64,000 nt of DNA from Symbiodinium natans (Eukaryota; Sar; Dinophyceae; Suessiales; Symbiodiniaceae), in assembly GCA_905221605.1 (NCBI GenBank), contig CAJNDS010000291.1, positions 41,545 to 105,544 on the forward strand. The letters run 5' to 3'. A program made the position numbers and the translations under genes. The notes under the pieces were generated by a model, which saw only the letters and a program-made list of their open reading frames with translations, was not told the DNA's origin and ran no database searches. The stretch's first letter is position 1. The number at the start of each line of letters is the position of its first letter. Positions 11,325-20,284 of the stretch are shown piece after piece.

Positions 11325-11989
11325 CACACATGCGCTGCCACTCAGGAAATCTGTATTTTTTCCACCACGGCGCCTTCACGCTGCATCGGGGCGTTCCGCC
11401 AGAAGGGACGCTCGCTCGTTGCAAGAAATTTTGTCTTCGACTAGAAGGTCTATTCAGACTGATGGAAGGTGATTCCATGCGAAACGACGACGAAGTTCTG
11501 AGCAACATCGATGCTCTTCACGCAAATTGCAATGGCTCTGATGTCCAGCTGCTCAACGCCTGTGAAGACAAGGCGCAGAGTTGCTTACCTAGAAAAGCGC
11601 AGCGAGGCCGGCCTGCAGCGGAACAAGCGGGCGCGGAGGAAGGAGGAGGCGCTGAGCACGGAAGCAGAGGTGCCCGCACGGCCGATGCTTTGTCCAAGGC
11701 TGGGTGGACTTTGCAAAACAAATTGATCGAGGACAAGATATTTAACCTTGTTGTGGAGTGGTGCGACAGTGCGCAGACTCGTGCTGCTGGTGTTAGCTAT
11801 TTGGACTGCGCCCTACATTACGACCGCGGAGACGGCAGCCACGTGACTTGGGTCGAAGGGCTGCCAAGCGACAATATTTATCTGCACATTCCGCATGCTC
11901 TGCGGCCAAGTCTCCCCGATCCAGTATTGCAGGAAGCTTCCGAGAGGCTGGATCGCTTCTACATGGAAACATTCTGGCTCAACAATGAA
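11325..11989 (+). CDS. Giant gene exon 5 (frameshifted): D5_N-like segment ahead of the helicase
   Basis: Coding continues in the shifted frame from about 11325. HSGNLYFFHHGAF followed by a run resembling VPPEGTLARCKKF and LEGLFRLM looks like the segment that precedes the ATPase in D5/phage primase-helicases, where the protein reads out a short beta hairpin and then helices. An Ala/Glu/Arg-rich linker (about 11590-11690) is followed by a conserved-looking stretch ending FYMETFWLNNE. The exon ends at GAA|GT with intron 11990-12101 (112 nt). The open frame reading on to 12040 ends inside the intron. The D5_N assignment rests on context with the helicase downstream. Confidence 0.5.
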
Positions 11990-12101
11990 GTTGCTGGTCT
12001 ATCTGAGGGAGCACTGAAGCATAACAACAGCCTAGTCTGAGGTGTTTGTGTTCATAAGACATCATGGCTGCGCTACCGTTGTGTTTCCCCTGCAATCTAA
12101 G

Positions 12102-12186
12102 GTTTTCCAATGCTGCCAGGCGGCGATCAGTCTTGCAAAGCGTGGTGACAACATAGTTCGCTGCTTCATCGGCGTTAGTCCTGGAG
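12102..12186 (+). CDS. Giant gene exon 6: SF3 helicase Walker A, first half
   Basis: This 85-nt exon lies between AAG|G at 12101 and G|GT at 12187. Spliced to exon 5 it reads NNEV-FQCCQAAISLAKRGD, then IVRCFIGVSPGG. Joined with exon 7 the P-loop reads GVSPGGVGQS. In the usual GxxGxGK(S/T) loop the residue before Ser is Lys; here it is Gln. The same exon, with its intron, occurs in an antisense copy at 17.15-17.37 kb, which supports it being a real unit. ATP binding is expected from the family but is uncertain with Gln. Confidence 0.65.
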
Positions 12187-12276
12187 GTGCCTTGAGCCAA
12201 AATATTATAGTGCTTCTGTTGTTGCTTTGATTAATAACAAGTTTCGCTGCAAGTCCTACTACTGCGCTTGTCTTAG
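12187..12276 (+). other. Intron inside the Walker A codon run, with antisense spliced-leader-like 13-mer
   Basis: This 90-nt intron has a GT donor and AG acceptor, and splits a glycine codon of the P-loop (G|GA). On the minus strand, positions 12203-12191 read ATTTTGGCTCAAG, identical to the last 13 bases of the dinoflagellate spliced leader as I remember it. The base upstream differs (T instead of C), so the full 22-base leader is not present. The antisense copy of the gene keeps this intron but has lost the acceptor AG and two bases at the donor. Confidence 0.6.
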
Positions 12277-15200
12277 GAGTTGGCCAGTCGCTTTACAGCG
12301 CTCACCTCGACGCAGTTTACTCGCCCAGCCATAAATTCATTGATCCCAACATCTGGTATGATGAGACAGAGATGCGCAAGCAAGTGGAGCAGGCGGCGGG
12401 CGCCATCATGTTGACTGCGCAGGAAGCACCCGAAACCAATAGGCGCATGAGGGAAGATTTATACAAGAAAACTATGTCCGCGGACGGAATTGCCGGCCGC
12501 AGGCCATATGGAATGAGCACACGTATGATCGAGCTGGTTGGGTGGAAGCGTTGCGAAGTCAACAGGATTATGAGATTTATGGGAGTCACAGAAGCAAACT
12601 TTCCATCTATTCTCAGACGATCACTGGTGTGGAAACCAATGGCTCGCTTCATTAATGAACATGTCATCCGCAACTCCTATCCAGACGCGCACCTGGACGG
12701 TTACTTCTGCAGGGATGATTCTCTGAAAGAATTTTTGAGAAGTGGTCCATGCATTGCAGCAGCTTTGCAGATACAGCATGCGTTCGAAACTTTGTACAGC
12801 GCAGCAGAATGCCTTGACTTGATCGAAGCCTATGCCAACAAACCGCTGACGGAGGACCTGATGCGAGAGGCTTGCGGCTTGGCTCCGAAGAAAAGATCAG
12901 AAATCATCAACGATGACCTGCTGCAGATTCCAGTGGACACCACAAGCCAAGAGTTGATGAAGGAAAAGTTGGTGCTGCTGAAGAATGTAGCAAACGCGGT
13001 CAGGGACTTTTGCCTGTCTAAGGGCAAAGGTGTTTTCACTGCGGGTATGTTTAAATACCTGAAATTGCCACTGGAGCATCCTGCAGACATGTCGAGAGAG
13101 GACATGTGGAAAGCTCTATTGTCAGAGGGCTTTCTTCTTCAGGCAGGAGAAGACCATGCCCAGTTGAAGGATGCGGTGTTGCCTGCCATTAAACTGGACA
13201 AGAAATTATTTGATGTGTTTCCCGAACTTGAAGTTCTTCCGGCAGACACTGTTCACAACGAGATGCATGATAAACACAGTCTCATGAACTATATATCAAG
13301 CTGCCCAGATCGAGAATCCAACGTCTGTACCGTTCTGTCGTACCTTGAGGCCGGCTTAAAGAAGTTGAAGAAGCGAGGTCGCGGGAAAGCGCCGCCTGAG
13401 ATTTCTGAGAAGATCAAGGAGACTGAGGAGCGCCTTCGCAAGCTTCAAGCCACCGAGAAGACATTCTCAGATCTCGCGCACAACGACTTATCGGACGCGG
13501 CGCAGTCTGCTGATGGCGCGTCTCAGAAGAAGATTCGATTGAGTTCCAAAACCAGTCTGGTTCCAGCTACAAGATGCATTTATAATCGGAATTTTCAGGA
13601 CATGCTGCGCACCCGAGCCTACTTGCAAGGCTTCGGTGCGCAAAGTTGCTCAAGGAAGATGCTACGGTTTCTTTGCCCCGCCACACGCGACTTGGACATT
13701 GAGAATTCAGTGTTCACATTGCTACACCAGCTGCTCCTCAAGCTTGGCGCAAAAGAGGAGCTTCCCGAATATATTTGGGAACCTCTTGAGCAGTGTGCAG
13801 AAGCAAGGGATGATGTGTGCCTTTCAAAGCTGAAAACTTCAGTGAAGTTGGGCAAGAAGATGCTTCATGAAGTCTTATTCGGTGGTTGTATTCCTACATC
13901 GCACAGCAACAACGGATTTCTACTCAATTTCCAAAGGACTGCACGATGTCTGCGATGGCTAGCGTGTTCGCTGCTGCCTCAAGTGTTTGAAAGAGTCAGA
14001 TCCATGGAAGAAAAACGAAATCCTCAGGCCTCGGCCTTGTTCTATCTCTACGCTGCTGTGGAAGACTGGGTGCTGGAAGCGTGGGAAGACTATATGAGCA
14101 CCATTACCCACAACCACTTGTCCCTGCACTTTGATGGCCTGCGCGTTGGCGGCCTTGAAGAAGCTCAGAGCATCGAGGACCTTTGCAAAAAATCCGAGGC
14201 TGCGATTCTTGACACAACAGGCTTCAAAGTCAAGATTCTCGAGAAAAGGCATTTATATTTTAGGGAGCTGTGCAATGGGGTGTCAGATCGAGAAGAAACT
14301 GAGGTGGAGCAGCAGTTGCTGCAGCCAGGCAACTGCATTCCCCTTGCAGTCAGCCGACTGCTGCCAACGAAGAAACAGGCCGTGATTTCAGAGCTGTGCA
14401 AGAGTTCGCAGCAGAACACCGAGGCTTTGAGAGTTGGATCTCGGTCGTACGCAGACGTGATTGCGTTCGCAAGCCTACACGTCTGTCCGTCTCTAGGCTT
14501 AGATGTCCAGGAACCAGGTCTCTATTTGTTGCACTCCGAAGACCAAGGAAGGCCGCACTGCGTGTCATGCAAAGTACAAGACGACGGGAATGTGGAACTC
14601 AGTGATGGAAAATTCGTTATGAAAATGAAGCGGGAGGAGCTGCGCAAGTTTGCAGATGATGCCATTGACGGTGCCAGCTTGGTCACGTTCAAGCTCTTCG
14701 ACAAGAAGCGCAAGGTCGCGGAAAGGGAAGTTGCCAACAATGATTCATCCATATTACTGCAGCTACATGCAGGTGCTAATGTCGTCGATGGTGATTGGGC
14801 TGAGGGAATGGCCGACCATTGCGAATACGCCGGACCGGACGATGACTCTGCCGATGAGTGTCATGCTGCTGGTCCGTATGAGGAAGATGAAGATGAGGAG
14901 CCGATGGTCACTGTCGGAGACATTCTCTTGGCCAGCATGAAAAATGAAGTCGCAAGCGTTATGCAAAGAAATCGAGAAAGGCGGTGCCCTTTATGTCCTT
15001 TTCGCGTCTTCAATCGCCCTGCTCGACTCAGTGATCACATTCGTGTTTACCACGCCGAGCGACGGCAATGTGTTTGCAGTGGCACAAAACAATTAAAGAT
15101 CGTGTGTGCACTTTTCGACAGCGATCAAATTGCTTCGCGGACGAGTTCCTGTTACATAGCCAGAAGTGCTGAAATTCTCCGGGAAACGGTGTCACCGCCG

Positions 15201-15371
15201 CTGACTGATAACACCAACGCCATTGATCGGTCTATTCGGCTGGTGTTCTCTGGCGCTGGACCACAATTCTGGAACAAAGCAACGGTGGACGGCTCAAGTA
15301 CCTTGCGCAGAGTAAGGAACATCTATTACACGGTCGACTTCGCAGACGTTGTCTATCGGGAATTACTCTTG
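12277..15371 (+). CDS. Giant gene exon 7: D5-type SF3 helicase core, long linker, C2H2 finger
   Basis: The exon continues the P-loop (VGQSLYSAHLDAVY), then HKFIDPNIWYDE as a likely Walker B region, IMLTAQEAPET as motif C/sensor, and ADGIAGRRPYG with ILRRSLVWKPMARF. The last two match the D-(x)-R-x-YG and RR-hydrophobic-F motifs of D5/phage SF3 primase-helicases. The helicase occupies roughly the first 150 codons. Some 700 codons follow, rich in helices and Lys/Glu, with no recognised fold. An acidic run (near 14840-14905) precedes a zinc finger CPLCPF...H...H at about 14985-15060. The ATG at 12372 is internal; the reading frame clearly extends upstream through 12277. A TGA at 15372 interrupts the frame. 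Confidence 0.7.
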
Positions 15372-15374
15372 TGA
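15372..15374 (+). other. In-frame TGA separating helicase and transposase-like parts
   Basis: The codon after GAATTACTCTTG is TGA, and the very next codons stay open in the same frame into the DDE-like domain. One base change (for example CGA to TGA) would explain it. Alternatives are translational readthrough, an unrecognised short intron, or a true stop with a separate downstream gene. Confidence 0.75.
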
Positions 15375-15946
15375 AACGCTAAATGCAAAGCTGCTATTCC
15401 GCGAATATTGGTATCGATGATGGCAGCAGGCTGTGAGCTGGCTTCACTAATGCCTCGTCACGTCAAAGATTGGTGGCCCATCATCGAAGACATATTCTCG
15501 TCTCCTGCCTTGAGGACACTGCAGAACGATGCCATGACATTTTTCTTGCAGAAGAGAGAATTTCAGTACCTGTCCATAGATGGCACGATGAAATGTACTC
15601 TGCCAGTTCTCGGCCAGGCGCCTTGGCGAGCTGCAAAGGCAGTAAGAGATGAGGCTCCCTTCGATGACGAGAGCGCTCTGAGAAAGGTCCTGACTGTTCG
15701 CGGGTGCAGCAGTGCTGTTCTGGCTATGATTCCGGTTTCATCTGAGAAAGCCGAAGTTGTTTGCGCTGCGCTGTCCGACAGACTTCCACTGCAAGGCTTG
15801 AATCAGACTCAATGCGTCGCGTCAGATAGTGCCTCTCTCAAACTGTATACACTCCTGCGACGAATCATGCCGAATTTGAAATGCCTTTGTCTGGATCCCA
15901 TTCATCTTCCAATAGTATATGAGTCACTGGGTCGCAGTGAAACAGT
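15375..15946 (+). CDS. Giant gene exon 8: DDE-transposase-like catalytic region, part 1
   Basis: It is in frame with exon 7 across the TGA. FQYLSIDGTMKCTLP (around 15560) supplies a first Asp in the beta-strand setting D-G-T typical of RNase H-fold transposases. CVASDSASLKL and then CLCLDPIHLPIVYE (around 15885-15920) supply further Asp candidates; the L-D-x-x-H layout recalls the second catalytic Asp of MULE and related families. The exon ends at GT|GT with a 78-nt intron (15947-16024), after which YATWRKKTAG continues in frame. An ATG at 15417 could start a shorter protein, but the upstream frame is open and coding-like. The superfamily is not resolved. Confidence 0.5.
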
Positions 15947-16024
15947 GTGATTTTGTGTTAGCAACTAACAGCTCGCAGCTCTTCGCTGGGTGTAAGTCAG
16001 AAGAGCATGTGATCCATGCATAAG

Positions 16025-16571
16025 GTACGCCACCTGGCGCAAGAAAACTGCCGGTGCTGTGTTTCTGCGTAAGATCGTGAGCAAGTTCAACGCATACGAC
16101 AACAATGTCACCGCTGGTCATTGGGGCGTGTTCTACACAGGTCATTCTGCAGATCGTGCGCTGTCAGTTTCAGAACAGACCAAAAGAAACTACATCAAAA
16201 GCGGCGCTATGCCCAAAGCAAGGGCAAGCGCTGTGGTGAAACAACTAGATTCGGCGAAGCCTTTTACGTCCAGAAACGAATTCATAGAAGCGCTGGCAGC
16301 ACTGGCAGCTGAGTTCCCAGAAGACATGTCCAGGAAGGTTACAGGCGCCAACAAGAGAATCGACGAGATTCTTTGGTGCGCCGCCGATCCCGATCGGGCG
16401 GAGTGGCTTCTCAACAACCTACGATGGCGACATCTTGTTAGCCTGGAGCTCAGCAATCTGATAGCAGCGCGCGTGAAAAAGCATGAGGAAGCAGGCTTGT
16501 TCTGTGTTAGCAATTTGACGCTTGTGCCAACCTGCCCCCACATGAGGCAGAAGAATCCGCGCTCTGCTGCC
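16025..16571 (+). CDS. Giant gene exon 9: transposase-like middle region
   Basis: Spliced from exon 8 at AAG|G (16024), it reads YATWRKKTAGAVFLRKIVSK, then a mainly helical region with WGVFYTGH and EWLLNNLRWRHLVSLE. This would be the helical insertion between the second Asp and the Glu in a long DDE transposase. The frame becomes unconvincing after about 16540, where a neighbouring frame takes over, so the end is approximate. No separate start codon is needed. Confidence 0.45.
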
Positions 16572-17019
16572 GTCTGGAACCTCGTCCAACGAAGCCTTGC
16601 ATGCTGAGGTGAAGTCATGGTTTGCTCAAACGCAGCAGCTGCACAGAAGCACGCTGAAACTCAAGTTAGACATCTTGACCTGGGCAAAAATGTTGCCTCA
16701 CGCTGTAGCAAGTCGAGATCCGACTCTGCGACAACTGTCCAGTAATCTTTTGCTGGTGCGACTCTGCACCCCGACCATCTGGACGCCGCAGTCGTGGTCT
16801 GCTTGGTGCTCTACCTGCAAGCAGGACAACTGCATTGCAAAAGCTTCTCTTCCAGGCGAGGAATGCCGTGTAGAGGAAAGACGCAAAGTGAAGCAATGGC
16901 ACTTTAAGCGACCGGCTGCCTCAAAGCCACGCAGCCGCAAGCGAACTGTGTTCACCCTGGAGCGCAGCACTCGGCTGCGCACCCAAGGAGTCTGCTCTAA
17001 ACGTAGACGAGCGCAATGA
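16572..17019 (+). CDS. Giant gene terminal segment (frameshifted): putative catalytic Glu and basic tail
   Basis: The plus-one frame reads SGTSSNEALHAEVKSWFAQ, a G-T-x-x-N-E...H-x-E pattern like that around the third acidic residue in several DDE families, then a helix and a tail rich in Lys and Arg ending KRRRAQ with TGA. Between about 16540 and 16575 the apparent protein passes through two frames (HEAEES then LPSGTSSNE), so at least one indel separates it from exon 9. The basic tail could bind DNA or act as a nuclear signal. The identification depends on the upstream Asp motifs. Confidence 0.45.
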
Positions 17020-17145
17020 TTTGATTCTTCTCGCTCGGCAAGCACAGCGAGTGCGCCTGCGGAACAGAAAACAAGACATGGACGTATGTCAGCTTGTGTC
17101 AAGTTTACAAGCTTATTTCTTGCTGCTGCGCTGTTGGAGTAAATG

Positions 17146-17372
17146 AATTTATGGCTGGGCGAGTGAACTGCGTCGAGGTGAGCGCTGTAACGCGACTGGC
17201 CTACTCCCAAGACAAGCGCAGTAGTATGACTTGCGGTGAAGCTTATTACTAATCAAAGCAATAATAGAAACACTATAATATTTTGGTTCAAGGCCTCCAG
17301 GACTAATGCCGATGAAGCAGCGAACTATGTTTTCGTCACGCTTTGCAAGACGGGTAAGCAAGACGGTGAGCG
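17146..17372 (-). pseudogene. Antisense fragment of the helicase exon-intron-exon
   Basis: Read on the minus strand this matches 12130-12342 at about 90% by hand count (about 20 differences in 212 positions), including the intron. Protein-level similarity continues upstream to an apparent acceptor (ATAG|G) near 17372. The copy encodes LAKRDENIVRCFIGISPGG, then the intron, then SAHLDAVHSPSHKFI. Its acceptor TTAG has become TTGG, a TAG stop appears in the next exon, and two donor bases are lost, so it is non-functional. Together with the sense copy it forms an inverted repeat with arms 4.8 kb apart. It is more likely a piece of another family member than a terminal repeat, because the left arm is internal to the gene. 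Confidence 0.75.
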
Positions 17373-17399
17373 CGAGTATGTTCCGCCTATATGAAGGGG

Positions 17400-17730
17400 T
17401 CCAGAGCTCAGACCTGCCCAGGACGAGTTTGTTCCAGTATGTTCCACCCAAATGAAGGTCCGACCTTAGACCTGCCCAGGAGAGTTTTGGAACTTGGGGC
17501 TGGCAACACCGGGCACAGCCTCCAGCAGACCAACTGGTTGACCTGCTGGCCTTCGTTTGTCGAATCCTCCGGTCTTCGTCTTGGCCTCTCACGTCGGCCT
17601 TCGTCGAACCCCCCCTCCTTCGTCCAACCTTTCGGCCTTGGTCGCCTCGGCCATCCTGGTGTGTGCTTTGACGGGAGTGAGGAGCGGAGCTCAGGTTTTG
17701 GTCAATCATGGTCAAGCCTCCGGGTTTAGG
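17400..17730. other. No recognised gene
   Basis: The stretch starts with a short direct repeat of a segment like CAGACCTGCCCAGGA..GTTT (around 17410 and 17470). Beyond that only short frames with Pro/Ser-rich composition are seen on either strand. Confidence 0.4.
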
Positions 17731-18178
17731 GTCAGCTGTAGTCGCTTTTGTAAGAAAACTTCACCCCTCCCTGACCGCCCTAATCCCCGAAATCTAAACC
17801 CGGGGCCTGGGCACGCATGGTGGTCACCAAGGGCGCCGGGTTTAGATTTCGGATTTCGGTTCACCCTAGGCCCGAAGCCCTAACCCTAGACTCGGAGCCC
17901 GCGGCCACAGCCGTCGCTTGCTTCGGGCTCCGGGTTTTAGGGTTAGCTGTAGTCGCTTTTGTAGGAAGACTTCACCCCTTCCCTGACCGCCCTAGCCCCC
18001 GAAATCTAAACCCGGGGCCTGGGCACGCGTGGTGGTGGGTTTAGATTTCGGATTTCGGTTCACCCTAGGCCCGAAGCCCTAACCCTAGACTCAGAGCCCG
18101 CGGCCACAGCCGTCGCTTGCTTCGGGCTCTGGGTTTAGGGTTAGCTGTAGTCGCTTTTGTAGGAAGACTTCACCCCAT
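17731..18178. repeat. About 200-bp tandem repeat with CCCTAA and TTTAGGG motifs, 2.2 copies
   Basis: Units start at 17731, 17942 and 18140 with GT(C/T)AGCTGTAGTCGCTTTTG. The first is 211 bp, the second 198 bp, and the third is cut off after 39 bp. Each full unit contains GAAATCTAAACCCGGGG, GCCCTAACCCTAGACTC and a final GGGTTTAGGGTTAG. The difference in length is a 13-bp block (around 17825) missing from unit 2. Confidence 0.9.
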
Positions 18179-18182
18179 CCTC

Positions 18183-18632
18183 ATAGAATTTTGGTTTCAT
18201 AATGATTTTATGAATATTTTGAATACCTGAGAATGTCGTATATATATTTGAATGGAAATATGAGATTTTCAATGACAATTACAAAGAATTGAAGACCAAA
18301 ATTTCCTAAATTCATGAAATATTCAGATTGCCTATGTGAATTCAATAAAAACAATTCAATTGCTCAAACAATATTGGATTTCCAATGATTCTGGAATATT
18401 TGGATTCTGGACATGTGTAAATATCTCAGAACATCGTATATGTTTGATTTGAAATATCAGGTTATTTCCATGCCATTTAGAATGAATTGAAAACCGATAT
18501 TCTTGAATTAATTTATGAAATATTCTAGATTTCCAATTGAATTCAATATAATCATATTCAATTCCTCATACGGTTTTGGATTTACAAGATTCTATGAGTC
18601 TTTTAAATACATCAGAATATCGTCGTGACCTG
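18183..18632. repeat. AT-rich satellite, period about 186-198 bp
   Basis: The block is strikingly AT-rich compared with its flanks. The marker CAGAA(T/C)(A/G)TCGTATAT-like sequence recurs near 18229, 18427 and 18613, and between the markers the same order of motifs repeats (GAATTGAA, TTCATGAAATATTC or TTTATGAAATATTC, TTCAATTGC or TTCAATTCC, TTTTGGATTT). Copies are well diverged. The block begins abruptly after the CCCTAA repeat and ends abruptly at GTGACC. Confidence 0.7.
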
Positions 18633-18849
18633 GGGCCATGCTGACCGTGGCGGCGACAGCAGTATTGTGCAAGGTCATCTGAAGGGCGTGCAGCAGATCC
18701 AAGCTATTTTTTCTGGGCGATGGGTCTGTTGTGACCTGGGGCGAGGCTCGCACTTGTTCACGGGTATTGTTAAGTAGGGTTAGAAGTGCCTTAGAAAGGG
18801 CCATTACCAAGTATCATTTCACTGACCCCACTCATAACCCCAGTTCTAC

Positions 18850-19020
18850 CTGCCACGGAACCTCCAAGTAGGGTTCAGGGTTTCGGCCTTTGCCGCAGCC
18901 ATAATCCACTCTAGGCCTGCAATCCCAACACCCAAAAAACCCCGTTAGCCCCAAACCCTCAACCCCAAACCCCAAACCACCCTAAACCCTCAACAATAAA
19001 CCCTAAACCCTAAAACGCAT
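18850..19020. repeat. Degenerate CCCTAAA telomere-type island
   Basis: Runs of CCCTAAACCCT mixed with CCCCAAACC and CCCTCAACC variants, on the C-rich strand. It is too degenerate and too internal to be a live telomere. Confidence 0.8.
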
Positions 19021-19137
19021 TTAACATGCATAACCAAGCCCCTGAAGCATGGTCAGTCGCTTGGAACTATTGCCTTTTAGTAGAGTTGCTATTATAGCCA
19101 GAGAAAGCGTTCACATAATACGTAGAGGTCCCTGCCT

Positions 19138-19162
19138 CATATATATATATATATATATGTAC
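19138..19162. repeat. (AT)n microsatellite
   Basis: An uninterrupted AT dinucleotide run of about 20 bases. The remaining sequence to 20280 shows only unrecognised short frames. Confidence 0.9.
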
Positions 19163-20280
19163 ACATATAGTTTAGTATGTGGTCTTAAAATGCTTGTTTA
19201 AAAAAACAATCACAAAATGGATGCCGGGGTGTTTGCAGTCGACCTGGGCCGACACCGTTGAACGCGAACGCTCGGAGCAACATGCGAACAAGCGCACAAG
19301 TGCATGTGCGGAGACTGAGAGTGACTGTTTCAGGTGTCGCTCGGAAGTCGGACCTGCGACGAAGCGTTGGCTTGAATGAAACTTTTGCTGCAGTTTCTTA
19401 TAGGAACCTAGACTGTTCGGGAAACACCCTTCAATGCCAGATTGGGAATGAAGGCGGGTCCGTCAGCAACCTCCCAACAATGATTTTCCTGTGAACACTG
19501 AGAGACTGCTTGGTGATGGAAAAGCATCCAGCCTCTGGGAATACAAACTTAACGCGAAAAGACTTAAGAAGGTTTGCTGACTCGGCTTTCCAGGTTAGGG
19601 CCATGCACTGGTACCGGAAGGGAAAAGAAGGGCGGGACATGCCTTGGCCCGGTGGCATTCAAGCAGCTGACGTTGAATCTCTCGGTCTGCGTGCATTCCA
19701 CAGGAGGCGGGTTCCTTTTTCTTTTCCAGCTGGCATGTTGGCTTAACTTAGTGACGTCTTGCCAAGAACACTCGCCTCATTCACACAGCGTGATTCGTTC
19801 CTTCTGTTTCATCACCCGCACAAGAAATCGACAATCTCGCTCCCCGTCTTCCCTGCTTTAGTAACTGTCGCAAAGACAACCTTTGGTGTGGTTGCCCTCG
19901 AAGGTTTTGACTTCTGCAGATGCGCCTACTAGTTTCTAATACGAATCTGCTATGTGGTCCTCGGACGTGGAGAGGGACAAGCAAGAGTGAAATTCCAGGG
20001 GTACCACACACACGTCAGCTGGCGACGCCAGCTGGCGCTGGTAAATCTCATGCATATACCTGCCTGACCTGCGTGACCTGCACCATCCCGCGTGCATAGT
20101 TTTTATGCCTGACAGAATGCTTCCTCACCCCTCGCCATCGACTTGCTACTGCCTCATGCAATAAGTCTAGTCCAGGTCCATATGGATTGGCCCCGCGTTT
20201 GGGCAATCGCAAAAGAAAAACCATGATTCTCAAAACCAACGACAAGACATGTCCTTCTCTCACTCCTCCACACACAAGAA
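19163..20280. other. No confident gene
   Basis: Overlapping short frames occur on both strands. A palindrome-like block with two CAGCTGGCG copies lies near 20015-20040. The downstream exons expected for the neighbouring minus-strand fatty-acid-synthase-like fragment were sought here and not found. Confidence 0.3.
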
Positions 20281-20284
20281 GCAA

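Larger units (their letters stand above)
5027..17019 (+). mobile_element. Giant multidomain gene: candidate selfish element (nuclease, SF3 helicase, DDE)
   Basis: This entry groups the exons listed separately below. They share one strand, are joined by short introns that keep the frame, and show no internal start or stop that would mark separate genes until clear lesions appear. Domain order is: cysteine-protease-like, PD-(D/E)XK nuclease, F-box-like/beta-sandwich, RING-like zinc, F-box-like/beta-sandwich, RING-like zinc, ubiquitin-like, zinc-binding, D5-type SF3 helicase, C2H2 finger and DDE-like transposase. Combining replication-helicase, nuclease and transposase functions in one transcript is typical of selfish DNA. 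I do not recognise a described superfamily with this order. Three lesions (about 11320, 15372 and 16540-16600) suggest that this copy is dead or contains assembly errors. Neither terminal inverted repeats nor target duplications were found, so the element ends are unknown. Confidence 0.6.

Noticed and set aside
11325-11444. Continuation of exon 4 in its original frame
   Set aside because: The conserved-looking sequence continues in the shifted frame after the CA repeat.
12130-17352. A 5.2-kb DNA transposon with 210-bp terminal inverted repeats
   Set aside because: The left arm is coding sequence plus an intron in the middle of the giant gene, the flanks show no target duplication, and the right arm is a decayed antisense fragment.
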